This document shows positions 34,055 through 44,200 of a stretch of DNA of 57,818 bases, piece by piece (the first letter of the stretch is position 1; each line of letters opens with the position of its first letter). Source of the stretch: Anabaena catenula FACHB-362 (GTDB lineage: Bacteria; Cyanobacteriota; Cyanobacteriia; Cyanobacteriales; Nostocaceae); NCBI RefSeq assembly GCF_014698735.1, contig NZ_JACJTQ010000036.1:1-57818 (forward strand), written 5' to 3'. The notes under the pieces were generated by a model. That model saw nothing but the letters and a program-made list of their open reading frames with translations. It was not told the DNA's origin and did no database searches. The position numbers and the translations under genes were made by a program.

Positions 34055-34297
34055 TTAACTTTTAGAACGGTCACAATGATAGGGATACAACCACTCACAC
34101 CTAAACAATCCGTTAGTATGTTTCTCAAAAAATGTTCCAGCGTGATATTTAGGTGAGATATCAATCCCCGCTTTAGTTTTTATCTCGTACAACCAAGGAA
34201 ACGCTGCCACTAAAACAGCCATAACAGCGAAGATGTAAAAAGTTAAAGTGACAGCTTTAGGGAATTCACGGGACTTAGTTTTGAGTTTTTTAGGCAT
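34055..34297 (-). CDS. Small single-helix membrane protein, unknown
   Basis: About 80 residues from the ATG at 34297 (MPKKLKTKSREFPKAV). The basic N-terminus is followed by one membrane helix (about 17-37) and a Tyr/His/Cys-containing tail of about 40 residues. Positive-inside topology places the tail outside the cytoplasm. I recognise no family. The frame extends to 34321, but the MPKK start looks better. Confidence 0.5.
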   Translation of the reverse strand: MPKKLKTKSREFPKAVTLTFYIFAVMAVLVAAFPWLYEIKTKAGIDISPKYHAGTFFEKHTNGLFRCEWLYPYHCDRSKS

Positions 34298-34342
34298 AGA
34301 AATGATTAACTCAAAGTCCATCCTAGCTTAAAGTTGAAAATG

Positions 34343-34688
34343 TTATTGAAATAGGTGATCAATTCTGTCAGTTTTGTGATGCTGACAACTTAAACATAGG
34401 GTTTGTAGATTACAAATATCATTTTTTCCACCACTGTCTAAAGAGATAATATAGTAAATCGAGAGGTTAGATTTACAGATGTAGCCAGGATAATTAGGAC
34501 ATTATTAATCCTTGAAACTTAGATATAATAAGGCTTTCCCTCCTGCCTCCTGCCCTCTGCCTCCTGCCTCCTGCTATACCAGTAGTTTTACCGCAAATTT
34601 CACATTCATATTTATCCTGTGGAAACACATAACCCCTTATCTTTAGTGAGATAGAAATACGTGGAGTGTTACTTATGATGTTTGACAA
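34343..34688 (-). pseudogene. Small HNH endonuclease gene interrupted by a 94-bp repeat
   Basis: Reading from 34688, the ORF gives TPRISISLKIRGYVFPQDKY then CEICGKTTG (zinc-knuckle cysteines). It is then broken by the 94-bp repeat at 34480-34573. Downstream the frame resumes as SLDSGGKNDICNLQTLCLSC then QHHKTDRI, the C-terminal half of an HNH domain. Deleting exactly 94 bp rejoins a single frame of 83 codons plus stop. The usual D-H before the I-I-P-L segment reads Y-Y here, so the catalytic His is also lost. The start overlaps the end of the DUF2252 gene; TTG 34688 is uncertain. Confidence 0.8.
34480..34573 (-). repeat. 94-bp dispersed repeat, copy 2
   Basis: Reverse-complement identical to 150-243. 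It interrupts the HNH gene between its first Cys pair and the HNH core. No target duplication is visible at the junctions (TATAG before, TCTGT after, on the minus strand). Confidence 0.9.
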
Positions 34689-35860
34689 AATTCCCGAAAA
34701 TCTTTTTCTACTTGATCAGAATAGTTAAGTGCATATTCTAAAATAGATTCACGCCATTTAGAAGAGTTAGCAAAATCAATTAAATCATCCGCAATAGCAG
34801 AACCTTGTCTACCACCGCTACGTAATTGATCCCAAGCTGTCACCTCAGCCATTGTTTGAATTAACTTTTCTAAACGTCCGAATTTACCATTCCACCCCTT
34901 TAAATTCACCTTATCTTGTGTTGGTTGCAATTCCCGCAAAACATAGGATTTATCACCATCACCAATCGCTTCCAACAATGCAGGTGGAGTTCCCTGTACC
35001 CGGTTTTGAATAGCTACAACTCGTGCGGCTGGACTTTCCCATTGTGGCTGAGGTATTTTTAAATAAGGTTGTAATGAACTAGTTTTTGTTTCCTTAAAAT
35101 CTAACAAATAATTGTGATCTGGAGAACCTTCACCCTCTACCAAAATTATATAGCGTTCTAAACCCAAACTACCAGTCCCAGCTATCCTGATTTGCACATC
35201 TAATATTTGATAAAAATCTTGATCTTGCTTGGTTAATTTATGCCAATATGTAATTAATGTTTTTACCTTTTCTTGCTGTTCTTCTGTCGCTTCAGCAATA
35301 CGTTGATTATCGATAATTAAGCGCCGTTTACCTTTTTTTACTTTCGTACGCTGATCTAAAAATTCAGAACGTTTTCGGGATTTTAAGCTTTCCGATAAAT
35401 CCTTAACTAAACCCTGAGCGGTTTCTTTTTCTACACTTCTTATCTGTCCTTTAGAGAGAGTTTCGCTGTAAGCATCTAGATAATGATTACTTAAATGCAA
35501 TGCTTCTGTAGCATTTACTCCCAAAGCGTGACAACCAACTATTATACTAACTACAAATCTTACTATATCCCAGGTGCAAGGAGCAAGAACAGCTTCATCA
35601 AAATCATTCATATCGAAATAGACTAATCGGTTATGTCCTTTATAGCTACCAAAGTTTTCTAAATGTAAATCACCACAAATCCATACTGCTGGGGCTGCAT
35701 TAAGTAATGAATCTTGAGGAAAATCTTCATAAAATAAATGACAAGTTCCACGATAAAATGTGAACACATCAGAACGCATATTCTGGTATTTTAATTTCAA
35801 AAATTCAGGGTTGCGTCCATTGTTGAATTTGTAGATTCTTTCAGTGATATTGTTTAACAT
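34673..35860 (-). CDS. DUF2252 family protein
   Basis: A 395-residue protein with the DUF2252 signature: FYRGTCHLFYED near the N-terminus, then GDLHLENFGSYKG and VYFDMNDFDEA, which resemble the catalytic loop and metal-binding Asp of kinase-fold phosphotransferases. Its substrate is unknown. It directly precedes the broken HNH gene, overlapping its open frame by 16 bp. Confidence 0.85.
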   Translation of the reverse strand: MLNNITERIYKFNNGRNPEFLKLKYQNMRSDVFTFYRGTCHLFYEDFPQDSLLNAAPAVWICGDLHLENFGSYKGHNRLVYFDMNDFDEAVLAPCTWDIVRFVVSIIVGCHALGVNATEALHLSNHYLDAYSETLSKGQIRSVEKETAQGLVKDLSESLKSRKRSEFLDQRTKVKKGKRRLIIDNQRIAEATEEQQEKVKTLITYWHKLTKQDQDFYQILDVQIRIAGTGSLGLERYIILVEGEGSPDHNYLLDFKETKTSSLQPYLKIPQPQWESPAARVVAIQNRVQGTPPALLEAIGDGDKSYVLRELQPTQDKVNLKGWNGKFGRLEKLIQTMAEVTAWDQLRSGGRQGSAIADDLIDFANSSKWRESILEYALNYSDQVEKDFREFCQTS

Positions 35861-36051
35861 TGATTTAGATGTTGCTGGATTAGTATTTAAATTTAAAATA
35901 TCACTATTTGAGATTAGAAGAGTGTGAATTTTTATTTTTGCTTATCCAGCAAATATCCCCATAAATGAATATTAAATACAATTAATAAACATACCTGACG
36001 ATTATAAATTGCGGTGATATAAACTTAGTCTGCTTGGTAGAACTAATTGAT

Positions 36052-36450
36052 TTATGAGGTACTATCATTAATCATGCGACGAAGATCATCAAGAGGCGAA
36101 TCTGGTTCTGTCATTATTGACGTATCATTGTTAGAGTTAACTGTATGATCATCTTCAACATAAAATTCAACGCTAAGTTGAAATCGCAATTTACCTTTTT
36201 TCCAGTTTTGAGAACCTAGGTTTAAAATTTCGCAATCTATACCTTCATCACACAAAGTTTGATAAGATTTATTAATATAAACTCCCCGTTCTTCTAAGGA
36301 TTGATGCAACTGCTGTGCTAAATCAGAATCAGAATTAGATAGTTTATATAATGCTTGTCTAAGTTGAGTAACTCTATACATATATTCTTCAAACTCAACA
36401 ACATCATTATCCTGACAAGTTATTAACTTGAACTTATCTTCCATATCCAT
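36052..36450 (-). CDS. KGK-domain protein
   Basis: A 132-residue soluble acidic protein. The segment WKKGKLRFQLSVEFY contains the K-G-K motif that defines this cyanobacterial family, after a conserved-looking NDVVEFEEYMYRV opening. The function is unknown. It follows the dynamin-like GTPase by 91 bp on the same strand, suggesting a shared role in membrane remodelling or a stress process. Confidence 0.8.
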   Translation of the reverse strand: MDMEDKFKLITCQDNDVVEFEEYMYRVTQLRQALYKLSNSDSDLAQQLHQSLEERGVYINKSYQTLCDEGIDCEILNLGSQNWKKGKLRFQLSVEFYVEDDHTVNSNNDTSIMTEPDSPLDDLRRMINDSTS

Positions 36451-36541
36451 TTTTTCCTTTGCGTTATTTGCGATTTGGCACGAAACAAAAATAATAGAAT
36501 CACAGATAAGTCCTCACATTTACCTGTGATAAATATTAAAA

Positions 36542-38962
36542 TTAAACTTCTAATACTTCCTCAGAAACAATCACATTATTAAAAGATATCACATCAATTA
36601 TAGGCAAAAGATGTTCATATAACTGCATCGCTTGCAAACAATTGTTAATACCAGAAACAGCCGCATTATAATCCTCAATCTTTTGTTCTACAACACCCAA
36701 TAACCGCTGATTATTGGCAATTTTTTCCGCAGATTCCTGTTCCAAAGTAGCTTCCAAATAAGCCCGCGCATAGGGATACTGCTGCAAAATATGATCTGCT
36801 TGTTTTTCAGCCATTGGTAACAACTGAGTTTTGAGAGTTTGGTTAATAGTTTGACGGAAAGATTTGCGAATAGTATGAGAAACTTTAGGCTCAAAATCTA
36901 ACTTTAATAATTGTCTAATTGCTGGTTCAGCTTCTATAACGCTTTCTGCATCATAACCTTGGGACGTTTGCTGTAACGTTTGACGAAATTGATAGATAGA
37001 AAAAGTACCTTCATCGTAAAATCTAGGACTTTCTCTGACAAATCTATCGCACTCTATACTAGCAGCACTAATCAAAACTTGAGCGACTTGTTTTTCTATC
37101 ACCTTTACTTCTTGTTCAATTCCACCATCATTACCTAACAAACGGTACAATTGGCGATAATGTTCCGACTTTTGAAGCTTCTCAATTAATCGTTGGAATA
37201 GATTAGCAATTAATTGTTCACAAGACTCAATTAAAATATCTTCCAACTGATTAGCTAAGTAATAAAATGCTTCTACTAAAATAGCTAATAAAGGTGCAGT
37301 TGCGTTACGAGGATGACTGACAGTTGCACGTCGATAAGCATTAGCAACTGAGAAGGTATCTAGCAACTCATCCAAACGACGAATCATCCGGGTTTGCAGT
37401 TGGCGAAAATCAGATTCAAACTCTTCACAGGAATTATTAATTAATCTATTAACTTCATCTGTGATATGCTGACTAAAGTCTCTACCAACTTGCTGAAGTT
37501 GCTGATTTAGGCGTTGTAATTCTTGTGCCTTCATCGTTTCTATTTCTCGCGGTTGACTATCTAAATCTCGCTGAGAACTTTGATAATGTTTTTTCAGATT
37601 AATACAAATATCTTCTAAATCATCTGCAAGATTTTTAAATAATTGAGGACGCTTTTCTTCAGTTAAATAGCGAGTGATCGCTGTGCGAAAGTCTTCAATA
37701 CCACTATCGTGAATTAGTTGGTTAATTAGCAGTATTCCTTGTTCATCTAAAATTCGGACATAGTTTTCATTGGGAGTTTCAAAGCCATTAAGAGAAATTC
37801 GGAATTGACTAGGAGAAAGTTTTCCCGAACTAACGCAATAGTTATTAAAAGCATAGACAAATTGAGGTATTTCTTCCCTCCCATCTAAACCTTTAATAGT
37901 TTCTGCAAAAACCGAATCCAACCCAAATCGATCTAATCTGTTTGTCTGTTTAATTTGACTTCCGTAAAATCCTAATAAGCCACTGGTTTTATAAACTCTT
38001 GTGCTATCACGAAATTGTCCATTAATTAAATCTTCTAATCGTTGTCTAAGTTGAGTGTTGTACCAAGTTTCATCAATGCGGTTGAAAATATAAAAAACGC
38101 GATCGCGTATTCCTGCATTTCCCCGCATCATTTCTAAAAGTTCCGTTTCTTCCTTCGTCAGATCACCCGCAGCAGCAGGTTTGAGTACACACACTACCGC
38201 TGACGTATCCGCGTCTTGAATTTTGCTGTAAGTTAATTGTGCATCTTTTTCTACTGGTGCATCGATTCCTGGGGTGTCAATAATGACATTTCCATCTTGT
38301 AAAAGAGGATGATAGCAATAATATTCAATTCGCTTCAAAACCGCGCTGTTACTACCTCTGCGTGCATATCCAGCAGCTTCTTTGAGATTAGTAAAGTTAA
38401 ATTGTTCCATTGAATATGTAGCATTATTAACTGTCTTGATGCGATCGCGGTTAGTTATATATCCTTCTAACAACAAAATTAATGCTTTTGCTTGTTTAGC
38501 GCGTTCTGATTTACTTTCCCCACCCTCTTGCTGAATAATTACTTCACAACCTTGTCGGAGTAAATCAATCACATCAGATTGATTAATATTCGCAACTGTA
38601 TTAAACCCCAACTGCTGACACAAAGAAATAGCTTGTTCTCGAATTTCTACTTCACTCAAAAAAGTTAAAACTACTCTTTCTGCATCTGCTGGTGCATACT
38701 CAATCTTACATTCTGTCCCTGTAGCGTGTCCCTCTGCACTGTACAACAATTCTCTCTCTAATAGTGCATTAATTAACATCGACTTTCCCGCACTAAATGC
38801 ACCAGCAAAGACAATTTCAAACTTGGGAGAAATCGCTTTATCCAAAGAAAGCTTTACCGGCGTAATATCTTGAGAACGCAAACTTGGTTCTTGCTGTAGA
38901 AGTTGTAAGATAGATTCAACTTGTACTGATAAATTTTTACACTGATGCGGTAAGTTTGACAT
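36542..38962 (-). CDS. Bacterial dynamin-like GTPase
   Basis: An 806-residue large GTPase. The P-loop GAFSAGKS is at residues 54-61, G3 is DTPGID (about 230) and G4 is NRID (about 295). A long helical region follows, with a hydrophobic stretch (LLAILVEAFYYLA, about 555) that may be a membrane-inserting paddle, as in Nostoc punctiforme BDLP (693 residues). It probably binds and reshapes membranes. An insertion between G2 and G3 makes it longer than BDLP. First gene of a pair with the KGK protein. Confidence 0.88.
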   Translation of the reverse strand: MSNLPHQCKNLSVQVESILQLLQQEPSLRSQDITPVKLSLDKAISPKFEIVFAGAFSAGKSMLINALLERELLYSAEGHATGTECKIEYAPADAERVVLTFLSEVEIREQAISLCQQLGFNTVANINQSDVIDLLRQGCEVIIQQEGGESKSERAKQAKALILLLEGYITNRDRIKTVNNATYSMEQFNFTNLKEAAGYARRGSNSAVLKRIEYYCYHPLLQDGNVIIDTPGIDAPVEKDAQLTYSKIQDADTSAVVCVLKPAAAGDLTKEETELLEMMRGNAGIRDRVFYIFNRIDETWYNTQLRQRLEDLINGQFRDSTRVYKTSGLLGFYGSQIKQTNRLDRFGLDSVFAETIKGLDGREEIPQFVYAFNNYCVSSGKLSPSQFRISLNGFETPNENYVRILDEQGILLINQLIHDSGIEDFRTAITRYLTEEKRPQLFKNLADDLEDICINLKKHYQSSQRDLDSQPREIETMKAQELQRLNQQLQQVGRDFSQHITDEVNRLINNSCEEFESDFRQLQTRMIRRLDELLDTFSVANAYRRATVSHPRNATAPLLAILVEAFYYLANQLEDILIESCEQLIANLFQRLIEKLQKSEHYRQLYRLLGNDGGIEQEVKVIEKQVAQVLISAASIECDRFVRESPRFYDEGTFSIYQFRQTLQQTSQGYDAESVIEAEPAIRQLLKLDFEPKVSHTIRKSFRQTINQTLKTQLLPMAEKQADHILQQYPYARAYLEATLEQESAEKIANNQRLLGVVEQKIEDYNAAVSGINNCLQAMQLYEHLLPIIDVISFNNVIVSEEVLEV

Positions 38963-39388
38963 ATTGAATAATAGAATTATGAATAAATATTTTAATATTA
39001 CTTAAGCAAATTTTTGTATAGTAAATTCACTGAGGTATATATTTTTATTGATCATAAAAACAATAAACATATTTACGGCTACGCCTTTTCCACCAGAAGA
39101 ATACTGATGGCTAAAGCCATTAGTCGGCTTTCATCCCCGGCTTAAAAGACATACCTTATTGAAATCTTTTTGGGATTTCAATAAGGCATTCCGGGGTTTT
39201 CATCCTATTTACTTATAAAATGGCGTAAAAACTTAGATTGTGTTACTATCGTCATTTACCTATATATGAAGCATCGTAACGGAGAACACCATCTTAGCAA
39301 CTCGATACCAAACCTCTACCATACACTAAGGACAATTGATCAGATTCTACGAAAAAATATACTTAAAATTGCCAAACTTTCGTAAGAA
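38963..39388. other. Gap with nested palindrome, possible IS200/IS605 end remnant
   Basis: No ORF. From about 39071 the sequence contains ATGGCT-AA-AGCCAT and a CGGCTTTCATCCCCGG segment, then the large hairpin at 39135-39196. Such subterminal hairpins occur at ends of IS200/IS605 elements in cyanobacteria, but no tnpA or tnpB sequence remains here. Promoters for the dynamin and GGDEF genes lie at the two ends. Confidence 0.45.
39135..39196. repeat. Nested 62-bp hairpin
   Basis: An inner perfect 13-bp stem CCTTATTGAAATC/GATTTCAATAAGG (39154-39166 and 39174-39186) lies within an outer CCCCGG/CCGGGG pair (39135-39140 and 39191-39196). T-rich sequence follows on the plus strand. Confidence 0.8.
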
Positions 39389-40972
39389 ATGTCCTACCAA
39401 ATCCAAGCTAAAGAGGGTTACAGTAGCGGACAAGTTACCTCCATTTCGCTAATAGAAACAAAACCATCTGTGTATAACGCTAATTTACTGGTGGTTGATG
39501 ATCATCCAGACAACCTGCGTACACTATCTGCGATTTTGAGCCAGCAAGGGTACAAAGTCAGAAAAGCTATCAGTGGGGAAGTAGCTTTGGATACTGTAAA
39601 AGTTGAAGCACCTGATCTAATTCTGTTAGACATCAAAATGCCTACAATCGATGGCTACAGGGTTTGCTCAATGCTGAAACAAAATCATGAAACCCGTCAT
39701 ATCCCTGTCATTTTCTTAAGTTCCCTAGATGCTGTTACTGATAAAGTCAAAGGATTTGAGGTTGGTGGTGTTGACTATATTACTAAACCTTTTCAAGCTG
39801 AAGAAGTATTAATCAGAGTTCAGCATCAACTAACCATTGTCAGACAAAGCCAGGAACTTTATCAACATAATCAGGCATTAAGCAAGGAAATAGAAGAGCG
39901 AAAGCAAACTGAAGCAAAACTGCAACTATTAATAAAAACCATGACTTTAGTAAATCAAGCCCTGAATTTAAATCATGCGTTGGATGCTGTTTTGTGCGAA
40001 GTTTGTCAGGTGATAGGTTGGGACTATGGAGAGGCTTGGATCACCAACTTAGATGGTACAGGATTAGAACTAGGACAAGTTGCCTATGATCCTATTGATC
40101 AACAGTTAAAAGACTTTCACCTAGCAAGTTTAGAATACATTTTTTCCTATGGAGTAAGACTAATCGGTCAAGTCGGTGCAACCCAGCAACCGCAATGGAT
40201 TGAGGATGTTTCACAGGTGCAGCAAGATATGTTTATCAGGGTTGAATCGGCGAATAAGGCCGGATTGAAGACTGTATTTGCAGTGCCAATTAGCCTAGAA
40301 GGAGAAACACTTGTAGTTATGTGCTTCTTCAAGCGATCGCTCTTACCCCATAATCCCCAACTTGTAGAGTTGGTGAATGCAGTGGCTATGGAGTTGAGTG
40401 CATTTATTGGGCGCAAGCAAGCAGAGGAGGCACTAAAACAAGCTAATAAAGAATTACTGCGGTTAGCAAATTTAGACGGCTTAACACAGATTGCCAATCG
40501 CAGGTGTTTTGATCAATCACTCTCTCATGAGTGGCAAAGACTGCGAAGGGAAAAAGCACCCTTGTCATTACTTCTGGGGGATATTGATTATTTTAAATCC
40601 TACAACGACTACTACGGGCATCTAGCTGGTGATGAATGCCTGAGAAAAGTGGCAGAAGCGATCGCACGTACCTGCCATCGTCCTGCGGATTTAGTAGCTC
40701 GCTATGGTGGTGAAGAATTTGTGATTCTACTCCCCAATACGGATGTAGACGGAGCAATTCATATTACTAAACAGATTCAAGCAGAAATAGCCAGACTAGC
40801 CATACCCCATCAATTTTCTTCCAGTAATCAATTAACTTTGAGTATAGGCATTGCTAGTATAATTCCTCAAGGTCAAACTCCACCAAAAGAGCTTATTGCT
40901 GCCGCAGATGAGGCACTTTATCAGGCAAAAGCCCAAGGACGTAATACCTACTGTATATCTTCTGCCATTTAA
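39389..40972 (+). CDS. Response regulator diguanylate cyclase (REC-GAF-GGDEF)
   Basis: A 527-residue protein. The receiver domain (about 33-150) has phospho-acceptor Asp81 (LILLDIKMP). A short coiled segment is followed by a GAF-like domain (about 195-345) and a GGDEF domain (about 360-525). The active site GGEEF is at residues 440-444 and the product-inhibition motif RxxD (RPAD) stands five residues before it, so it is predicted to make cyclic di-GMP and be feedback-inhibited. It lies 324 bp upstream of a histidine kinase on the same strand, a plausible signalling partner. Confidence 0.92.
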   Translation: MSYQIQAKEGYSSGQVTSISLIETKPSVYNANLLVVDDHPDNLRTLSAILSQQGYKVRKAISGEVALDTVKVEAPDLILLDIKMPTIDGYRVCSMLKQNHETRHIPVIFLSSLDAVTDKVKGFEVGGVDYITKPFQAEEVLIRVQHQLTIVRQSQELYQHNQALSKEIEERKQTEAKLQLLIKTMTLVNQALNLNHALDAVLCEVCQVIGWDYGEAWITNLDGTGLELGQVAYDPIDQQLKDFHLASLEYIFSYGVRLIGQVGATQQPQWIEDVSQVQQDMFIRVESANKAGLKTVFAVPISLEGETLVVMCFFKRSLLPHNPQLVELVNAVAMELSAFIGRKQAEEALKQANKELLRLANLDGLTQIANRRCFDQSLSHEWQRLRREKAPLSLLLGDIDYFKSYNDYYGHLAGDECLRKVAEAIARTCHRPADLVARYGGEEFVILLPNTDVDGAIHITKQIQAEIARLAIPHQFSSSNQLTLSIGIASIIPQGQTPPKELIAAADEALYQAKAQGRNTYCISSAI

Positions 40973-41296
40973 TTTATATTTTTGTATTTTGCATCATCGC
41001 CTGATTACTCGATCTCAATCGATTTTGGATTTTGCGAAAAGTTCTCAGGAAGGTTTCCCTCCGTAACAAACTTTTCAAGACAGATTTTAGATTGTGGATT
41101 GATTCCACGGATAAATCCGCTTTCTCTCTACCATCAAGGAATTATTTTTGAAGAAGACACGGGGACACGGGGACACGGAGACGCGGAGATGGGGAGACGC
41201 GGGGACGCGAAGAAAATTAAGAATTCCCTGTTCCCTGTTCCCTCTCTCAACGAGTGAATTTAATTTTGTCCGACTACTTGTATTCTGCGAATATCT
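40973..41296. repeat. Gap with 8-bp and 7-bp tandem repeats
   Basis: Six imperfect 8-bp units (GGGGACAC, GGGGACAC, GGAGACGC, GGAGATGG, GGAGACGC, GGGGACGC) run from 41161 to 41208. They are followed by CCCTGTT heptamers at about 41226-41243. Both are typical short tandem repeats of heterocystous cyanobacteria. Small ORFs crossing them are not credible genes. Confidence 0.8.
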
Positions 41297-44200
41297 ATGC
41301 TTTACAATCGTTTTCCCGCACTTCCCCTTCGCACAGTTCTAACTCTACCGTTGATCTTGCTATTGGTGATTACAGTAGGACTGACTAACTTTTTTTGTTT
41401 ACATAAAAGTAACCAGGTTGTAGAGGAAGTAACACAGCAATTAATGGTTGAAGTTGGAAATCGTATCTATCTTTATCTAGACAATTATCTATCATTACCA
41501 CATCTGATTAATCAGATCAATATTAACGAAGTTAAAGATGGTGATCTTGATATTACTAATATTGAGGCTGTAGAACGTCATTTAATTGAGCAAATCTACA
41601 GTTTTGATAATCTTGAAAATATTGTCTATGCTAACGAAGAAGGTAGCTTTAGAATTGCTGTCTCCACAGATGGAAAACGCCAAATTACTGTAACGGATAG
41701 TCCGAGGATTAGGAAATTTCAACGGTATGAAGTTAACTCCAAAGGTGAGCGTGTTAAATTATTAAAAGTGGGAGAATATCCACCTGATTGGGATATTAGA
41801 CAAAACTATTGGTATAAGTTAGCCAAACAGAGAAAAAAAGCAAATTGGAGTCCTGTTTATACATCTGCTAATAGCAGGAATCTGAAAATTAATGCAAGTT
41901 TGCCAATTTATGACCCCGTGACTAAAAAACTTACGGGAGTCTTTGGCGTTAATTTATTATTAAAAAACATCAATACGTTTCTCAATAATTTAAAATTAGG
42001 GCATTCGGGGATTGTATTTCTGACCGAAATGGATGGTTCCTTAATTGCTAGTTCAACAGATGAATTACCTTTTATTAAAACTAGTGATGGTAAAATAGAG
42101 CGAATTATTGCTAACCAAAGCCGACATCCATTAATTAAATCTGCCAGCCAATTTATAAAATCAAAAGTTGACGATTGGAGTCAGATAAACAAACTCCAAA
42201 ATTGGCAATTTATCGAAAATGAACAACCTTATTTATCTCAGATTCAACCTTATAAAAATGATTATGGTTTGAATTGGTTGATTGTGACAGTTATACCCAA
42301 ATCTGATTTTGTAGGTCGCATTCATGACACAAACAAAACTACGATAAATTTGGTAATATTTGCGGTAATCATAGCGATCGCACTCACTTCTCTGATTACC
42401 CGTTGGCTGGCCAGTCCCATCCTGAATATTAGCCAGATTTCATCCTTAATGGCTCAAGGCGATTTGCAGCAGCGAATTCCCCAAAATCAGCCTATACGAG
42501 AATTGGCTCATATGGCACAATCTTTTAACCAGATGGCGCAGCAGTTAAGAGACAACTTTGAACAAATTCAAGTAAATCTGTCAGAGTTAGAAGGCAGATA
42601 TGCCACCATATTTCGTACCAGCCCTGATGCTATTTCCATTACTCTCTTAGAGGATGGACGCTGGATTGATGTTAACAATGCTTTTTTGCAACTTGCTGGA
42701 TATACCTATGATGAACTTATCGGTCGTACAGCAATAGAAATTAATCTTTTGGTAAATCCTCAAGAAGTAGAAGCGATATCCCAACAACTCAAACAAACAG
42801 GATTTGTCCGCAACCAAGAATTTCATTGGCGGACAAAAACACAAGAAATTAAAGTATCTCTTCTTTCTTGCGATATCATCGAACTGGATGGTAAACCCTG
42901 CGTTCTCTCCATCAGTAAAGAAATTACTGAACTGAAAAAAACACAAGCTGCTTTACACGCCAGTAGAGATCGCTATCGTGCCATTGTTCAAGATCAAACT
43001 GAACTAATTATCCGCTATCAACCAGATGGCACTACAACCTTTGTCAACCAAGCATTTTGCCGATACTTTGGGCGATCGCCAGAAGAGTTGTTGGCACATA
43101 ATTTTTACCCTGTCATTTTTGAGGAAGACAGAGAATATGTCGCCCAACTTATCAACTCAATGAGCCGGGAAAATCCCACGGTAGTGATTGAAAATCGCGT
43201 CATTATTGGTAAAGAAATCCGCTGGACTCAGTGGATTAACCTGATGATATTTGATGAGCAAGAAGAGTTTGTAGAATTTCAAGCAGTTGGTAGGGATATT
43301 AACGATCGCAAACAAGCTGAACTAGCTTTACAAGAAAAAGAAGCATTTTTACGAATCATTTACGATGGTGTTGAGCAATCCATTTTTGTGATTGATGTTT
43401 TGGCTGATGGTGAGTTTTGCTATGTAGGGCTAAACCCAGCCCATGAAAGGTTAACGGGAATTCAAACAGCAGATATCTTCGGTAAGACTCCTGAACAGAT
43501 ACTTCCTCCAGATTTTGCGGCTGCGGTACGACAAAACTATCAAAAATGTATTGACGCAGGTAAGACCATCACCTATGAAGAATATCTTCCTTTCCAGGGG
43601 CAATATTACTGGTGGTTCACGAGTCTAACACCGATACGTAATCAATCGTCGCAGATTTATCGCCTGGTGGGTAGTAGCATCAATATTAGCGATCGCATAC
43701 TCTTTGAAAAAGCCCTCCGCAAAAGTGAGCAACGGTTAAGCTATCTGCTCACCTCCAGTCCAGCCATGATCTATAGCTATAATCCAGATGACTACAGTCT
43801 CACCTTCATGAGTGAAAACGTCCAGAATTTGCTGGGGTATACAGCCCAAGCAGTCTTAGAGGAGGAAAACTTTTGGGCAAATCACATCCATCCAGAAGAC
43901 AAGGAACAAGTGTTCGCCAATCTGCCAAAGTTGCTGGAAAGGAATATTTACGCTCATAATTACCGTTTCCTCGATGCAGATGGTAATTATCGCTGGATAC
44001 AGTCAGAATTAAGATTAATCAGAGATGAAGCAGGGAACCCCAAAGAAGTAGTTGGCTATTCCATAGATATCACAGACCGCAAACAAGCCGAAATACAACT
44101 TCGACAAGCCAAAGAAGCAGCAGTAGCCGCAAATCAGGCAAAAAGCATTTTCTTAGCAAACATGAGCCATGAATTGCGAACACCACTTAACATCATCCTG

